The translations under genes were made by a program, and so were the position numbers. A DNA stretch of 36,077 bases from JAHWJX01 sp036386655 (GTDB taxonomy: Bacteria > Pseudomonadota > Alphaproteobacteria > Caulobacterales > Caulobacteraceae): contig DASVVG010000252.1 of NCBI GenBank assembly GCA_036386655.1, forward strand, positions 1-36,077, written 5' to 3'. The notes beneath the pieces were generated by a model. The model was not told the origin of the DNA. It made no database searches and was given only the letters and a program-made list of their open reading frames with translations. How positions within the stretch are numbered: position 1 is the stretch's first letter; every line of letters begins with the position of its first letter. Shown piece by piece: positions 7,349 through 15,206 of this stretch.

Positions 7349-8830
7349 TCAACCGGACGAGGCTTCGCGCGTTAGGATTCCCCTCACCGCGGAGACCAGC
7401 TCTCCCCTCGGCACGGTGACCTGCCCGGGCCGGCCCTCCCGCCACTCGCGATTGTCCTGCACGCCCTGCGCGAGGGCGCGGCCGAGGTCGAGGTCCTTCA
7501 CCGTCACTGTCCCGGCGGCCAGTTCGTCGTCCCCCATGATCACTGCGGCGGGGCTGAAGCGGCGATCGGCGTACTTCATCTGCGCCTTCAGGCCCGAGGA
7601 CCCGAGGTAGACCTCTGCGGAAATCCCGGCGGCCCGGAGCTCTCCGGCGGCGGCGAAGTATTCGGTCATGGCCTGCTCGCCGAAGGCCAGCACGACCACC
7701 GGGCCACGCCCTTCTCCGCCCGGCTCGCGGCCGGCGGCCCGGAGCGCCGCGGCCAGCCGGCTCACGCCGAACGAGAAGCCGGTCGCGGGCACCGCCTGCC
7801 CCGTGAACCGGGCGATCAGGTCGTCGTAGCGACCGCCGCCGCCGACCGACCCGAAGCGGACCGCAGCGCCGCGCTCGTCCACCGTGTCGATCGTCAGCTC
7901 GGCCTCGAACACGGGGCCCGTGTAGTACTCGAGCCCCCGCACCACGGCGGGATCGAACACGGCCTGCCCCTCGGACACGCCGAGCCCCTTCAGGGCCTCG
8001 CCGATGCGCCGGAGCTCCTCGAGCCCTTCCACGCCCTCAGACGAGCCGCCCACCACGCCCGAGAGCCGGTCGAGCACCGTCGACCGGTCGCCGCCCCCCG
8101 CCTGGACGAAGGCGAGCACCGCGTCGATTCCATCGGTGGAGAGCTCCGCGCCAGGGGTAAAGGCGCCCGACTCGTCGCGGCGGCCCTGCCCGAGCAACAG
8201 GCGCACGCCCTCGATCCCAAGCCGGTCGAGCTTGTCCACGGCGCGGAGCACGCCGAGGCGCTGGCTCTCCTGGCTTACCCCGGCGGAGGCCAGGAGCCCG
8301 TTCAGGAGCTTGCGGTTGTTGATCTTCACCGCGTAGTCGCCTGGCCGCAGCCCGGCCGCCTGAAGGCCCGCGCCGGCCAGCGCGATGATCTCCGCATCCG
8401 CCTCCGGCCGGGCCGAGCCCACCGTGTCGGCGTCGCACTGGACGAACTCGCGGTAGCGGCCCGGCCCGGGCTTCTCGTTGCGCCACACCGTGCCGAAGGC
8501 GTAGCGCCGGAAGGGCTTGGGCAGCGTGTCCCAGTTCTGCGCCGCGAAGCGGGCCAGCGGCGCCGTCAGGTCGTACCGCAGCGCGACCCACTGCTCGTCA
8601 TCATCGCGCAGGGCGAAAACGCCCTCGTTGGGCCGGTCCGTGTCGGGCAGGAACTTGCCGAGCGCGTCGACGTACTCGAACGCCGCCGTGTCCAGCGGCT
8701 CGAAGCCGAAGAGTTCGTACACGGTCGAGACCGCCTCCACGATGCGGCGGCCGGCCCGCACGTCGCGGGCGCGAAGGTCGATGAAGCCGCGCGGCGCGCG
8801 CGCTTCGGGGCGGGTGCTGATGTCGGTCAT
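7349..8830 (-). CDS. hisS: histidyl-tRNA synthetase (alphaproteobacterial type)
   Basis: The 493-residue class II synthetase charges tRNA-His with histidine. It shows motif 2 (RNEKPGPGRYREF, 117-129), the histidine-specific RGLEYYTG motif (about 296-303), motif 3 region GGGGRYDD (about 330-337), and a C-terminal anticodon-binding domain with a GDDELA..TVTVKDL ending. Residue choices in motif 2 (CDADTVG following) match the divergent alphaproteobacterial HisRS lineage rather than E. coli HisRS, which also fits the longer length. HisZ is unlikely because the histidine-binding and motif regions are complete. It lies 47 bases downstream of pgi on the same strand, probably one transcript. Confidence 0.9.
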   Translation of the reverse strand: MTDISTRPEARAPRGFIDLRARDVRAGRRIVEAVSTVYELFGFEPLDTAAFEYVDALGKFLPDTDRPNEGVFALRDDDEQWVALRYDLTAPLARFAAQNWDTLPKPFRRYAFGTVWRNEKPGPGRYREFVQCDADTVGSARPEADAEIIALAGAGLQAAGLRPGDYAVKINNRKLLNGLLASAGVSQESQRLGVLRAVDKLDRLGIEGVRLLLGQGRRDESGAFTPGAELSTDGIDAVLAFVQAGGGDRSTVLDRLSGVVGGSSEGVEGLEELRRIGEALKGLGVSEGQAVFDPAVVRGLEYYTGPVFEAELTIDTVDERGAAVRFGSVGGGGRYDDLIARFTGQAVPATGFSFGVSRLAAALRAAGREPGGEGRGPVVVLAFGEQAMTEYFAAAGELRAAGISAEVYLGSSGLKAQMKYADRRFSPAAVIMGDDELAAGTVTVKDLDLGRALAQGVQDNREWREGRPGQVTVPRGELVSAVRGILTREASSG

Positions 8831-8877
8831 GATCTTGCGGGTGGGGTTTAGCGGGAACGGCGTTCGGAGTCGCGGGC

Positions 8878-10512
8878 TCAGCCGCCGCGATGTCGGGCTC
8901 CGAGGCGGTCGATGAGCGCCGCCGTCGACGCGTCGTGCGGGTTGGCGGCCGTGCCCTCCAGCTCCGGCAGGATCCGGCTAGCCAGCGCCTTCCCCAGCTC
9001 GACGCCCCACTGGTCGAAGCTGTTGATCCCCCAGATGACCCCCTCGACGAAGGTCTTGTGCTCATAGAGCGCGATGAGCGCCCCGAGCGTCTCCGGCGTC
9101 AGCCGATCCAGCAGGATCAGCGTCGACGGTCGGCCGCCGGGGAAGGCCCGCTGCGGCGCGAGCGTATCGATTTGATCGGAGGAGAGCCCCTTCGCCGCCA
9201 GCTCCTCCCGCACTTCCTCTTCGGAGCGCCCGACCATCAGCGCCTCGGCTTGAGCCAGCACGTTCGACAGCAGCTTGGCCTGCATGTCCGGCGGGCTCTC
9301 GTCGGACCGCGCCACGGCCACGAACTCCAGCGGCGTCACGTCCGTGCCCTGGTGCATCTGCTGGAAGTAGGCGTGCTGCACGTTCGTGCCCTCGCCCCCG
9401 AAGACGACGGGGCAGGTCGCCTCCGCTGCCGGCCGCCCCTCACGGCCGGCCCGCTTCCCGTTCGACTCCATCTCCAGCTGCTGCAGGAAGTCGGGCAGCC
9501 GCCGCAGCCGGTGGGCGTAGGGCACGACCGAGCGGGCGCGCCGGTCCAGGCCGTTCCGGTTGAACACCTGCGCCAAAGCCAGCAGCACCGGCGCGTTACG
9601 CTCGAGCGGCGCCTCGCGGAAGTGGGCGTCCATCGCCGCGCCGCCGGCGAGCAGCCGCTCGAACGCGTCCCACCCCAAGGCTATCGCCGTGGACAGCCCC
9701 ACCGCGGACCACAGGGAGTACCGGCCGCCGACCCAGTCCCAGAACCCGAAGACCCGCTCGTCCGAGACCCCGAAGGCACTCGTGCGGTCGAGCGCAGTGG
9801 AGACCGCCGCCAGGTGTGCCCCGACGCCTTCCTCGCCCACGACGGCCCGCAGCCACGCGCGGGCCGCGGCCGCGTTGGCCATTGTTTCCTGCGTGGTGAA
9901 CGTCTTGGAGACCACGACCACCAGCGTCTCGGCCGGGTTCAGGTCCGCGGTCGTCAGCGCGAACTCGGCGCCGTCCACGTTCGCCACGAACCGCAGCTCG
10001 ATATCGGGACGCAGCGGCCGCAGCGCGTCCCACAGAAGCCGCGGCCCGAGGTCCGAGCCGCCGATGCCGATGTGCAGTACGGACCGGAACCGCCGTCCGG
10101 TCGCCCCAACAATGTCGCCGGAGCGAACCGCCTCCGCGAACCCGCGCATGCGCCCGCGCACCGCTTCCACCTCGCCGGACACCGGTTCGCCGCGGGCGCG
10201 GAACTGCGCGCCGTCGGCCGCGCGCAGGGCGGGATGCAGCACCGCCCGATCTTCTGAGGCGTTGATCGGCTCGCCGGCGAACAGCGCGTCCCGCGCGCCT
10301 TCCACTCCGGTGCTCCGCGCCAGCGCCAGCGCCGTTTCGAGCCCGGCCAAGCTCCAAGCCTGCTTGGAGAGGTCGAGGTGCAGCCCGGCCGCGTCCAGCG
10401 TCAGCGTCTCGAGCCGGGCCGGCTCCGCCGCGAACGACGCAGCAGGGCCGGTTTGGGCCGATGCCTCGGCCTCCCTGCGCAGCGCATCCCAAGCTTCCCT
10501 GCTGGCGCTCAC
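8878..10512 (-). CDS. pgi: glucose-6-phosphate isomerase
   Basis: The 544-residue enzyme interconverts glucose 6-phosphate and fructose 6-phosphate in the cytosol. Conserved segments include sugar-phosphate binding GIGGSDLGP, SKTFTTQET, the first PGI signature around FGFWDWVGGRYSLWSA, the catalytic glutamate region LEMESNGK, the catalytic His in QQMHQGTD, and the second signature NSFDQWGVELGK with the active-site lysine. Length matches bacterial PGI. The start appears to be GTG 10510-10512 (MSASREAWDA). It is the upstream gene of a probable pgi-hisS transcript. Confidence 0.95.
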   Translation of the reverse strand: MSASREAWDALRREAEASAQTGPAASFAAEPARLETLTLDAAGLHLDLSKQAWSLAGLETALALARSTGVEGARDALFAGEPINASEDRAVLHPALRAADGAQFRARGEPVSGEVEAVRGRMRGFAEAVRSGDIVGATGRRFRSVLHIGIGGSDLGPRLLWDALRPLRPDIELRFVANVDGAEFALTTADLNPAETLVVVVSKTFTTQETMANAAAARAWLRAVVGEEGVGAHLAAVSTALDRTSAFGVSDERVFGFWDWVGGRYSLWSAVGLSTAIALGWDAFERLLAGGAAMDAHFREAPLERNAPVLLALAQVFNRNGLDRRARSVVPYAHRLRRLPDFLQQLEMESNGKRAGREGRPAAEATCPVVFGGEGTNVQHAYFQQMHQGTDVTPLEFVAVARSDESPPDMQAKLLSNVLAQAEALMVGRSEEEVREELAAKGLSSDQIDTLAPQRAFPGGRPSTLILLDRLTPETLGALIALYEHKTFVEGVIWGINSFDQWGVELGKALASRILPELEGTAANPHDASTAALIDRLGARHRGG

Positions 10513-10564
10513 TACCGTCTCCGCCGACCGCCGAATTCGCCCGGCGCGCGATTTGCACCGCCCC

Positions 10565-10587
10565 GGATCGGTACGTTTCGCCGATCC
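10565..10587 (+). promoter_or_regulatory. 5'-leader hairpin
   Basis: GGATCGG (10565-10571) and CCGATCC (10581-10587) form a perfect 7-bp inverted repeat around a 9-base loop. It ends three bases before the AAGGGA ribosome-binding site of the 153-residue gene. It could be an operator or a leader hairpin affecting translation. Confidence 0.35.
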
Positions 10588-10602
10588 AGAAAGGGACGCC
10601 GC

Positions 10603-11064
10603 ATGTCTTGTGGTCTGGCTCTAGCTCTCGCCCTCGTGGCCACGGACGCCCCTGCGGCGACCGTTCCGGTCACCCTGGCCGCCGCGGCCGCGCCTGCGAA
10701 CCTCGTGCAGGAGCCGCTCTACGCCGAGATCGTCGCCCGGGCCAAGGGCCTGCACCTGCGCGTCAGCACGACCCGCGCCGTCAGCCCGTCCGAACTGCAG
10801 GCCTTGAAGGCCGAGGTCGACGCGCTCGCCGCGCTCGACATGCAGGGCCACTACGACCTCAAGGCGCGCAACGTGGACGGCGACCTGAAGTGCATCCTCA
10901 AGGGGATCGCCGAGGATCTGCCCAAGCGGCTGGAGGACCTGGCCAAAGCGTCGGACCCGGCCGCTCGGGAAACCGCGCTGAAGGAAATGGGCTACCTCCT
11001 GAACGACAACGTCGAGGTCGTCACTGCCCCGCCTGGTCCCGCTACGCCGCCGCCGGCCGCCTGA
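10603..11064 (+). CDS. putative exported protein of unknown function (153 aa)
   Basis: The 153-residue product opens with a hydrophobic Ala/Leu/Val-rich segment (about 3-35) that looks like a Sec signal peptide, although its N-terminus lacks the usual basic residues. The mature part is helical and charged (EIVARAKGLHLRV, LQALKAEVDALAAL, LPKRLEDLAKA) with one visible cysteine (DLKCIL), and ends in a Pro/Ala-rich tail. No catalytic motif is recognised. ATG 10603 is preceded by AAGGGA (10590-10595), which settles the start against the longer open frame. It probably resides in the periplasm. Confidence 0.65.
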   Translation: MSCGLALALALVATDAPAATVPVTLAAAAAPANLVQEPLYAEIVARAKGLHLRVSTTRAVSPSELQALKAEVDALAALDMQGHYDLKARNVDGDLKCILKGIAEDLPKRLEDLAKASDPAARETALKEMGYLLNDNVEVVTAPPGPATPPPAA

Positions 11065-11074
11065 CCGGCCTGCC

Positions 11075-11093
11075 ACAGGCGTGGGACGACCAC
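11075..11093. terminator. hairpin between convergent genes
   Basis: GGCGTGG (11075-11081) pairs perfectly with CCACGCC (11087-11093) around a 5-base loop in the 37-base gap between the convergent 153-residue gene and the SapC-family gene. There is no U-tract on either strand, so it is a weak terminator candidate. Confidence 0.35.
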
Positions 11094-11101
11094 GCCCTCA
11101 A

Positions 11102-11896
11102 TCAGTGGCTGGTCGCGTCCACCCGCTTCTGCGCCCGCATGAGGGCGCGGGCGATCAGGCGCTCCCAGCCCACGAGCGACACGAAGTGCGCGTAGATCTG
11201 CGATAGCGCGCCGGTCTTGTGGAACTGCTCGAGCTGCTCGCCCGTCAGCGCCGCCATCTTCGTCTCCGAGACGGCGTAGTACTCGGCGATGAGCTGCGGC
11301 TCGCCGGTGGTCCCGTCGGGGGCGCGCGGCGTGAAGGTCGCGCGCTTCACCTCGAACATGTCCGCGTCCTTCAGCATCTTGACGAACGCTTCGGTGCGCC
11401 GGCGCTCGGTCTCGAAGTTCTCGCAGAACTTGATCGCGTTCTTGGTGTACTCGGTCGGCTCGCCGTTCTCGAAGAACGGGGTCTCCGGGGATTCGGTGAT
11501 CATCTCCGCGTCGCGGTCGATGCACACGATCATCCGGCTCTGCGACTCGTCGTTGGCGAACACGAACGGGTACCGCCGCATGTAGGCGGGCAGGTAGGCG
11601 TCGACGTCGAACACCCCCTTCTCATCGGCGAACAGGTTCTCGCCCTGGTTCACGCCCATGACCGCGACGGGCATCCGCTGCTCGCCCACGAAGATGATCG
11701 GGTAGGACAGCGCCGCAGGCGCGAACTCCGTCACCACCAGCGGGATGACATGCGTCTGCGCCGCGAAGCGGAACGGGTTCTCCAGCTGCTTCAGGCCCAA
11801 GCCGCCGTGCATCTCGCGAGAGAGCGGTTCCGGCTTCGAATAGAAGAGCACGGAGCCGGTCAGCGCCGCGTCGCCCGAGATGTTGGTCTGTTCCAT
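11102..11896 (-). CDS. SapC family protein
   Basis: The 264-residue product resembles the SapC family named after the Campylobacter S-layer locus and widespread in alphaproteobacteria. Family-like features are an early H-x-P-L-V-x-x-E-F segment, YPIIFV with a following ENLF motif, YLPAYMRRYPF, a central region of acidic residues, and a C-terminal AHFVSLVGWERLI. It has no signal peptide or membrane span. ATG 11894-11896 (MEQTNISG) is preferred over the open frame to 11959. No S-layer or secretion genes are nearby, so a link to surface-layer export is not supported here. The molecular role is unknown. Confidence 0.78.
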   Translation of the reverse strand: MEQTNISGDAALTGSVLFYSKPEPLSREMHGGLGLKQLENPFRFAAQTHVIPLVVTEFAPAALSYPIIFVGEQRMPVAVMGVNQGENLFADEKGVFDVDAYLPAYMRRYPFVFANDESQSRMIVCIDRDAEMITESPETPFFENGEPTEYTKNAIKFCENFETERRRTEAFVKMLKDADMFEVKRATFTPRAPDGTTGEPQLIAEYYAVSETKMAALTGEQLEQFHKTGALSQIYAHFVSLVGWERLIARALMRAQKRVDATSH

Positions 11897-11966
11897 GGCC
11901 GTCCGAAGGTCGGGAAAAAGGTCGGCGAGGCTTGTAGTCGAGCAGACGCGCAGGGGCAAACCCGCG

Positions 11967-12515
11967 TCAGGTGGGCGCGGCGGGCCCCGCCTGCTGGTTG
12001 CGCAGCATCCCCGCCCGGATCAGCTCGGCCGCCTCTTCGGCGTCGGCCCAGCGGGTGATGCGGGTCTCCTTGCCCTTCTCCAGGTCCTTGTAGTGCTGGA
12101 AGAAGTGGGCGACCTGCTCGGTCAGGATCGTCGGCAGCTGCCGCCATGACGCCACGCCCAGGTAGAACGGGTGCAGCGCGTCCACGGGCACGGCCAGGAT
12201 CTTCTCGTCCCCGCCCGCCTCGTCCTCCATCATCAGCGCCCCGATCGGCCGGCAGCGCACCACGGCGCCCGGGACCACAGCGGTCGGGCCCACCACCAGC
12301 ACATCGCAGGGGTCACCGTCGTCCGCCAGCGTGTGCGGGATGAAGCCGTAGTTGCCCGGATAGAACATCGCCGTGTGCAGGAAGCGATCGACGAACAGCG
12401 CCCCGGAATCCTTGTCCATCTCGTACTTCACCGGCTCGCCGCCCTGCGGGATCTCGATGACGGCGTTGACGTCGTACGGAGGGTTCACCCCCGTCGGGAT
12501 TTTGGTGATGTCCAT
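11967..12515 (-). CDS. ppa: inorganic pyrophosphatase (family I)
   Basis: The 182-residue soluble enzyme hydrolyses pyrophosphate to two phosphates, pulling biosynthetic reactions forward. It shows the family I core: the start MDITKIPTG, EIPxGxxxKYE, FLHTAMFYPGNYGFIPHT, the metal-binding DGDPCDVLV, and a DEKI..VP segment. Lengths around 175-180 are usual. The start is ATG 12513-12515; the longer open frame upstream would overlap the divergent gene. It sits 70 bases upstream of the SapC-family gene on the same strand and could share its transcript. Confidence 0.95.
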   Translation of the reverse strand: MDITKIPTGVNPPYDVNAVIEIPQGGEPVKYEMDKDSGALFVDRFLHTAMFYPGNYGFIPHTLADDGDPCDVLVVGPTAVVPGAVVRCRPIGALMMEDEAGGDEKILAVPVDALHPFYLGVASWRQLPTILTEQVAHFFQHYKDLEKGKETRITRWADAEEAAELIRAGMLRNQQAGPAAPT

Positions 12516-12597
12516 CGGAAGGTCCGGGCGGGCGGAACGCTTCCTTAAGCGGCGTAAGCCACGTTCGTAAAGCTTCGCGCCCTCGAACCGAGCCGCC

Positions 12598-13809
12598 ATG
12601 AACCCCGCGAAAGTCCTGCGGCCCCTGAGGCACGACGCGCTGCTCTCGCAGCTCGAGGCACACCGGCGGTTCCTCTCGGGGCACAGCGGAGGCCGCCGCG
12701 CCAACTTCAGCTACGTCGACCTCTCCCACGTCGGGTTCGAAGGCGTGGACCTGCGCGAGGCGGAGTTCACCGGCGCCCGCCTCTTCGCGGCCTGTCTCGC
12801 CGGCGCCAAGCTCGACAAGGCCGTCCTGTACGGGTGCGACCTGCGGAATGCCGACCTCCGGGGGGCTTCCCTGGTGGCCGTCGACATGAAGGGCGTCTGC
12901 CTGCGCGGCGCGAACCTCCGGGGCGCCGACCTCTCGCGCGCGGACCTGCGCGAAGGCCGCATCGCGCTCTACGACAAGGACGAGGGGCTGCGCATCCTGA
13001 AGCCCGACGCGCGTGACAACGAACTCGACTACGCGGTGGTCGAGGGCGCCAACTTCGATTCCGTGCGCATGATGCAGGAGGTGGACTCCCCCGCCGACTG
13101 CAGCGACGCCGACATGCGGGAGGTCGTGCTCGGGGGCGCGAAGCTCCACAACGCCCGCCTGGTTCGGGCGGACCTGAGCTCCGCGCACCTCTACAACGCC
13201 GATTTCTCTGGCGCCCTGATGTCGAAGGTCGTGCTCATGGGCGCCAACATCGACGACGCGCTCATCACGGGCGCCGATCTTACAGGAGCGGTTCGCGCTC
13301 CGCCGCCGTCCGTCTTCATCGACGACGACCCCTTGGGCGAGGTGGTCGAGGCCCACGAACTCTGGTGCGACACGGAAGGGCAGCACGGGGCCACCGCTGG
13401 AGACCTCAGCGAGGTGGACTTCCGGCCCCTCCGCACGCTGACACGCCGCCGGCTGACGGCACTGCAAGCGCCCAGCTCGATCTTCTACAACATGAACCTG
13501 CAGGGGGTGCAGCTGCAGGGCGCGGACCTCTCCGGCTGCGACTTTCGGCGCGCCGACCTGCGCGACGCCGACCTTCGGGGCGCGAAGCTGATCGGCGCCG
13601 AGTTCGGCGCTGCCGACCTCCGTCACGCCCGGATGGGTCCGCTGGAGATCCCGGGTGGGCGCTACGTCCGGGCGGACCTCACCCGCGCCAGCCTGCGCGG
13701 CGCCGATCTCAGAGGCGCTTCCGCCCGCCGCGCGCGCTTCCTCGAAGCGGACTTCACCGGCGCCCAGCTCGAAGGAGCCGACCTCAAGGGCGCCGAGCTG
13801 CCCTCCTAG
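12598..13809 (+). CDS. pentapeptide-repeat protein with apparent tandem modules
   Basis: The 403-residue protein is mostly A(D/N)Lxx pentapeptide repeats, which fold as a right-handed quadrilateral beta-helix. Three repeat blocks are visible: about 36-120, 167-232 and 299-402. Two cap-like segments precede blocks: AHRRFLSGHSGGRRANFS (21-38) and AHELWCDTEGQHGATAGDLS (252-271). Both follow an AHxxxhxxxxxxGxxA pattern, suggesting an internal duplication. Segments 121-165 and 233-298 interrupt the helix. No signal peptide or membrane segment is seen. Some family members mimic DNA and protect gyrase, but nothing here shows that function. It is divergent from ppa with an 82-base gap. Confidence 0.85.
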   Translation: MNPAKVLRPLRHDALLSQLEAHRRFLSGHSGGRRANFSYVDLSHVGFEGVDLREAEFTGARLFAACLAGAKLDKAVLYGCDLRNADLRGASLVAVDMKGVCLRGANLRGADLSRADLREGRIALYDKDEGLRILKPDARDNELDYAVVEGANFDSVRMMQEVDSPADCSDADMREVVLGGAKLHNARLVRADLSSAHLYNADFSGALMSKVVLMGANIDDALITGADLTGAVRAPPPSVFIDDDPLGEVVEAHELWCDTEGQHGATAGDLSEVDFRPLRTLTRRRLTALQAPSSIFYNMNLQGVQLQGADLSGCDFRRADLRDADLRGAKLIGAEFGAADLRHARMGPLEIPGGRYVRADLTRASLRGADLRGASARRARFLEADFTGAQLEGADLKGAELPS

Positions 13810-13828
13810 AGACTTTCCGGCGGCGGTT

Positions 13829-14638
13829 TCAGGTCCGGTAGGCTGCGGCCCGCTTCTCCTGCTGGGCCCGGAACGCCTCGGCCATGTGCTCCGGCGAGAA
13901 CATCGCCGCGTTCCAGGTGGCGACGTAATCGAGCGCGTCCGCGGTGGCGTGCTCCCGCGCGTAGTTGATCATCCGCTTGGATCCTGAAACGGCCAGCGGC
14001 GACTTACCCGCGATCTCCCGTGCGATCGCCGTCACCCCCTCGAGGAGGGCCTCCGGCGTGTCGTAGACCGCGTTCACCAGGCCCAGCTGCAGCGCGGCCT
14101 CGGCCCGCAGGCGACGCCCGGTGTAGGCCAGTTCCCGCACCTTTCCGTCCGGGATCAGCCGGCACAGGCGTGGGAAGGTGCCCACGTCGGCGACCATGCC
14201 GAGATTGATCTCCTGCACCTGGAAGAAGGCGTTCGCGCTCGCGTACCGCATGTCGCAAGCCGCGATCAGGTCGACCCCCGCCCCGACGCAGGCGCCCTGC
14301 ACAGCCGCCAGCACTGGAAAGCGCGCCTGCTCGAGGCAGCTGAAGGTGTCCTGCAGCTGCAGGATCAGCCGGCGGAACGACTCCGCGGCGATCGCGGGAT
14401 CCGGCCCGCGGGGCGAGGGCGCTTCGGGGCTCATGAACACCGACAGGTCCATGCCGGTGGAGAAGTGCCGCCCCTCGCCCGAGATCACCAGAGAACGGAC
14501 GTCGCCCCTGGCGTCGAGCCGCCGGACTTCCTCAGGGAAGTCGCGCCAGAACGGCGCGTCCATGGCGTTCCCGGCGTCGGGGCGGTTCAGCTTCAGCTGG
14601 GCGACGCCCTCCGCGACCTCGACGAGCAGGCCGCTCAT
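13829..14638 (-). CDS. delta3,5-delta2,4-dienoyl-CoA isomerase-like protein (crotonase family)
   Basis: The 269-residue crotonase-fold protein most resembles mammalian ECH1, which moves double bonds in dienoyl-CoA during beta-oxidation of unsaturated fatty acids. The oxyanion-hole segments are STGMDL (60-65) and GACVGAGVD (115-123). Asp123, Glu143 and Asp151 keep the spacing (20 and 8) of the three ECH1 active-site acids as I remember them, in CVGAGVDLIAACDMRY and FFQVQEINLGMVADVGT. The NYAREHATADALDYVATWN segment also matches ECH1. It begins inside the zur stop (ATGA, 14638-14635), so it is translationally coupled to zur; no metal-related role is apparent. Confidence 0.85.
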   Translation of the reverse strand: MSGLLVEVAEGVAQLKLNRPDAGNAMDAPFWRDFPEEVRRLDARGDVRSLVISGEGRHFSTGMDLSVFMSPEAPSPRGPDPAIAAESFRRLILQLQDTFSCLEQARFPVLAAVQGACVGAGVDLIAACDMRYASANAFFQVQEINLGMVADVGTFPRLCRLIPDGKVRELAYTGRRLRAEAALQLGLVNAVYDTPEALLEGVTAIAREIAGKSPLAVSGSKRMINYAREHATADALDYVATWNAAMFSPEHMAEAFRAQQEKRAAAYRT

Positions 14639-15111
14639 CGGCAGGCCGGACAGCGGCCGTGTGCTTCCAGCGTGACGCGCTCCACGACGTAGTCCCGAGC
14701 GCCAGCCGCCCGCTGCACGGCGGAGGCGACCTCCGGCTCGAACTCTTCCGTGGCCCCGCAGCAGTCGCAGATCAGGAAGGCGGCCGCGTGCCCTTCGTCC
14801 GAGCGCCGGCAGGCCACATAGGCGTTGAGGCTCTCCAGCCGGTGCGCGAAGCCGAGGCGCTCGAGGAACTCCAGCGCGCGATAGACCGTGGGGGGCTTGG
14901 CCGCCTCGCCTTCAGTGCCGAAGGCCGCGATGAGGTCGTAGGCCTTCACCGGCGTTCCGGACGCGAGCAGCAGTTCCAGCACCCGGCGGCGCGGACCAGT
15001 CAGGCGCTCCTCCGCGGTCACGCAACGGGCTTCGGCGTCGGCGAGCGCGGTCGCGAGCTCGCCCTTGTTCAGCCCCGCCGCTTCGCCGTCGTGCGCGCAG
15101 CTCGTCTTCAT
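14635..15111 (-). CDS. zur: Fur-family zinc uptake regulator Zur
   Basis: The 158-residue repressor has a winged-helix DNA-binding domain (about 30-95, with the recognition-helix region PPTVYRALEFLERLGFAHRL). The C-terminal metal-binding half contains H108, C115-D-C-C118 and C154-P-A-C157, the structural zinc cysteines of Fur/Zur proteins. The ICDCCGATEEF sequence resembles Zur rather than Fur. It should repress zinc uptake genes when zinc is plentiful. It is divergent from a zinc-type TonB receptor, and a Zur box lies between them, suggesting autoregulation. Its stop overlaps the start of the crotonase-family gene by four bases. The start is ATG 15109-15111. Confidence 0.9.
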   Translation of the reverse strand: MKTSCAHDGEAAGLNKGELATALADAEARCVTAEERLTGPRRRVLELLLASGTPVKAYDLIAAFGTEGEAAKPPTVYRALEFLERLGFAHRLESLNAYVACRRSDEGHAAAFLICDCCGATEEFEPEVASAVQRAAGARDYVVERVTLEAHGRCPACR

Positions 15112-15152
15112 GGCTCGGCGCTAGCTCCGTTCCGCCGCACGTGCAAGGAGGG

Positions 15153-15181
15153 TTGACCGTGCGTTATGTTATTTCATAACA
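15153..15181 (+). promoter_or_regulatory. znuD-like gene promoter with overlapping Zur box
   Basis: A Zur box candidate GTTATGTTATTTCATAAC occupies 15163-15180. It has perfect 6-bp arms (GTTATG/CATAAC) and close agreement with the alphaproteobacterial Zur consensus as I remember it. A nested palindrome TGTTAT-TTC-ATAACA lies at 15168-15182. A -35 TTGACC (15153-15158) is followed after 16 bases by CATAAC, so the box would cover the -10 region. It lies in the 95-base gap between zur and the receptor gene and may control both. Confidence 0.8.
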
Positions 15182-15206
15182 GCAATCGGAACCGGAGGTG
15201 AGACCC

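Noticed and set aside
9553..9565. GTTC-N5-GAAC palindrome as a possible SOS box
   Set aside because: It lies inside pgi and is an inverted repeat with the wrong spacing; alphaproteobacterial LexA uses the direct repeat GTTC-N7-GTTC.
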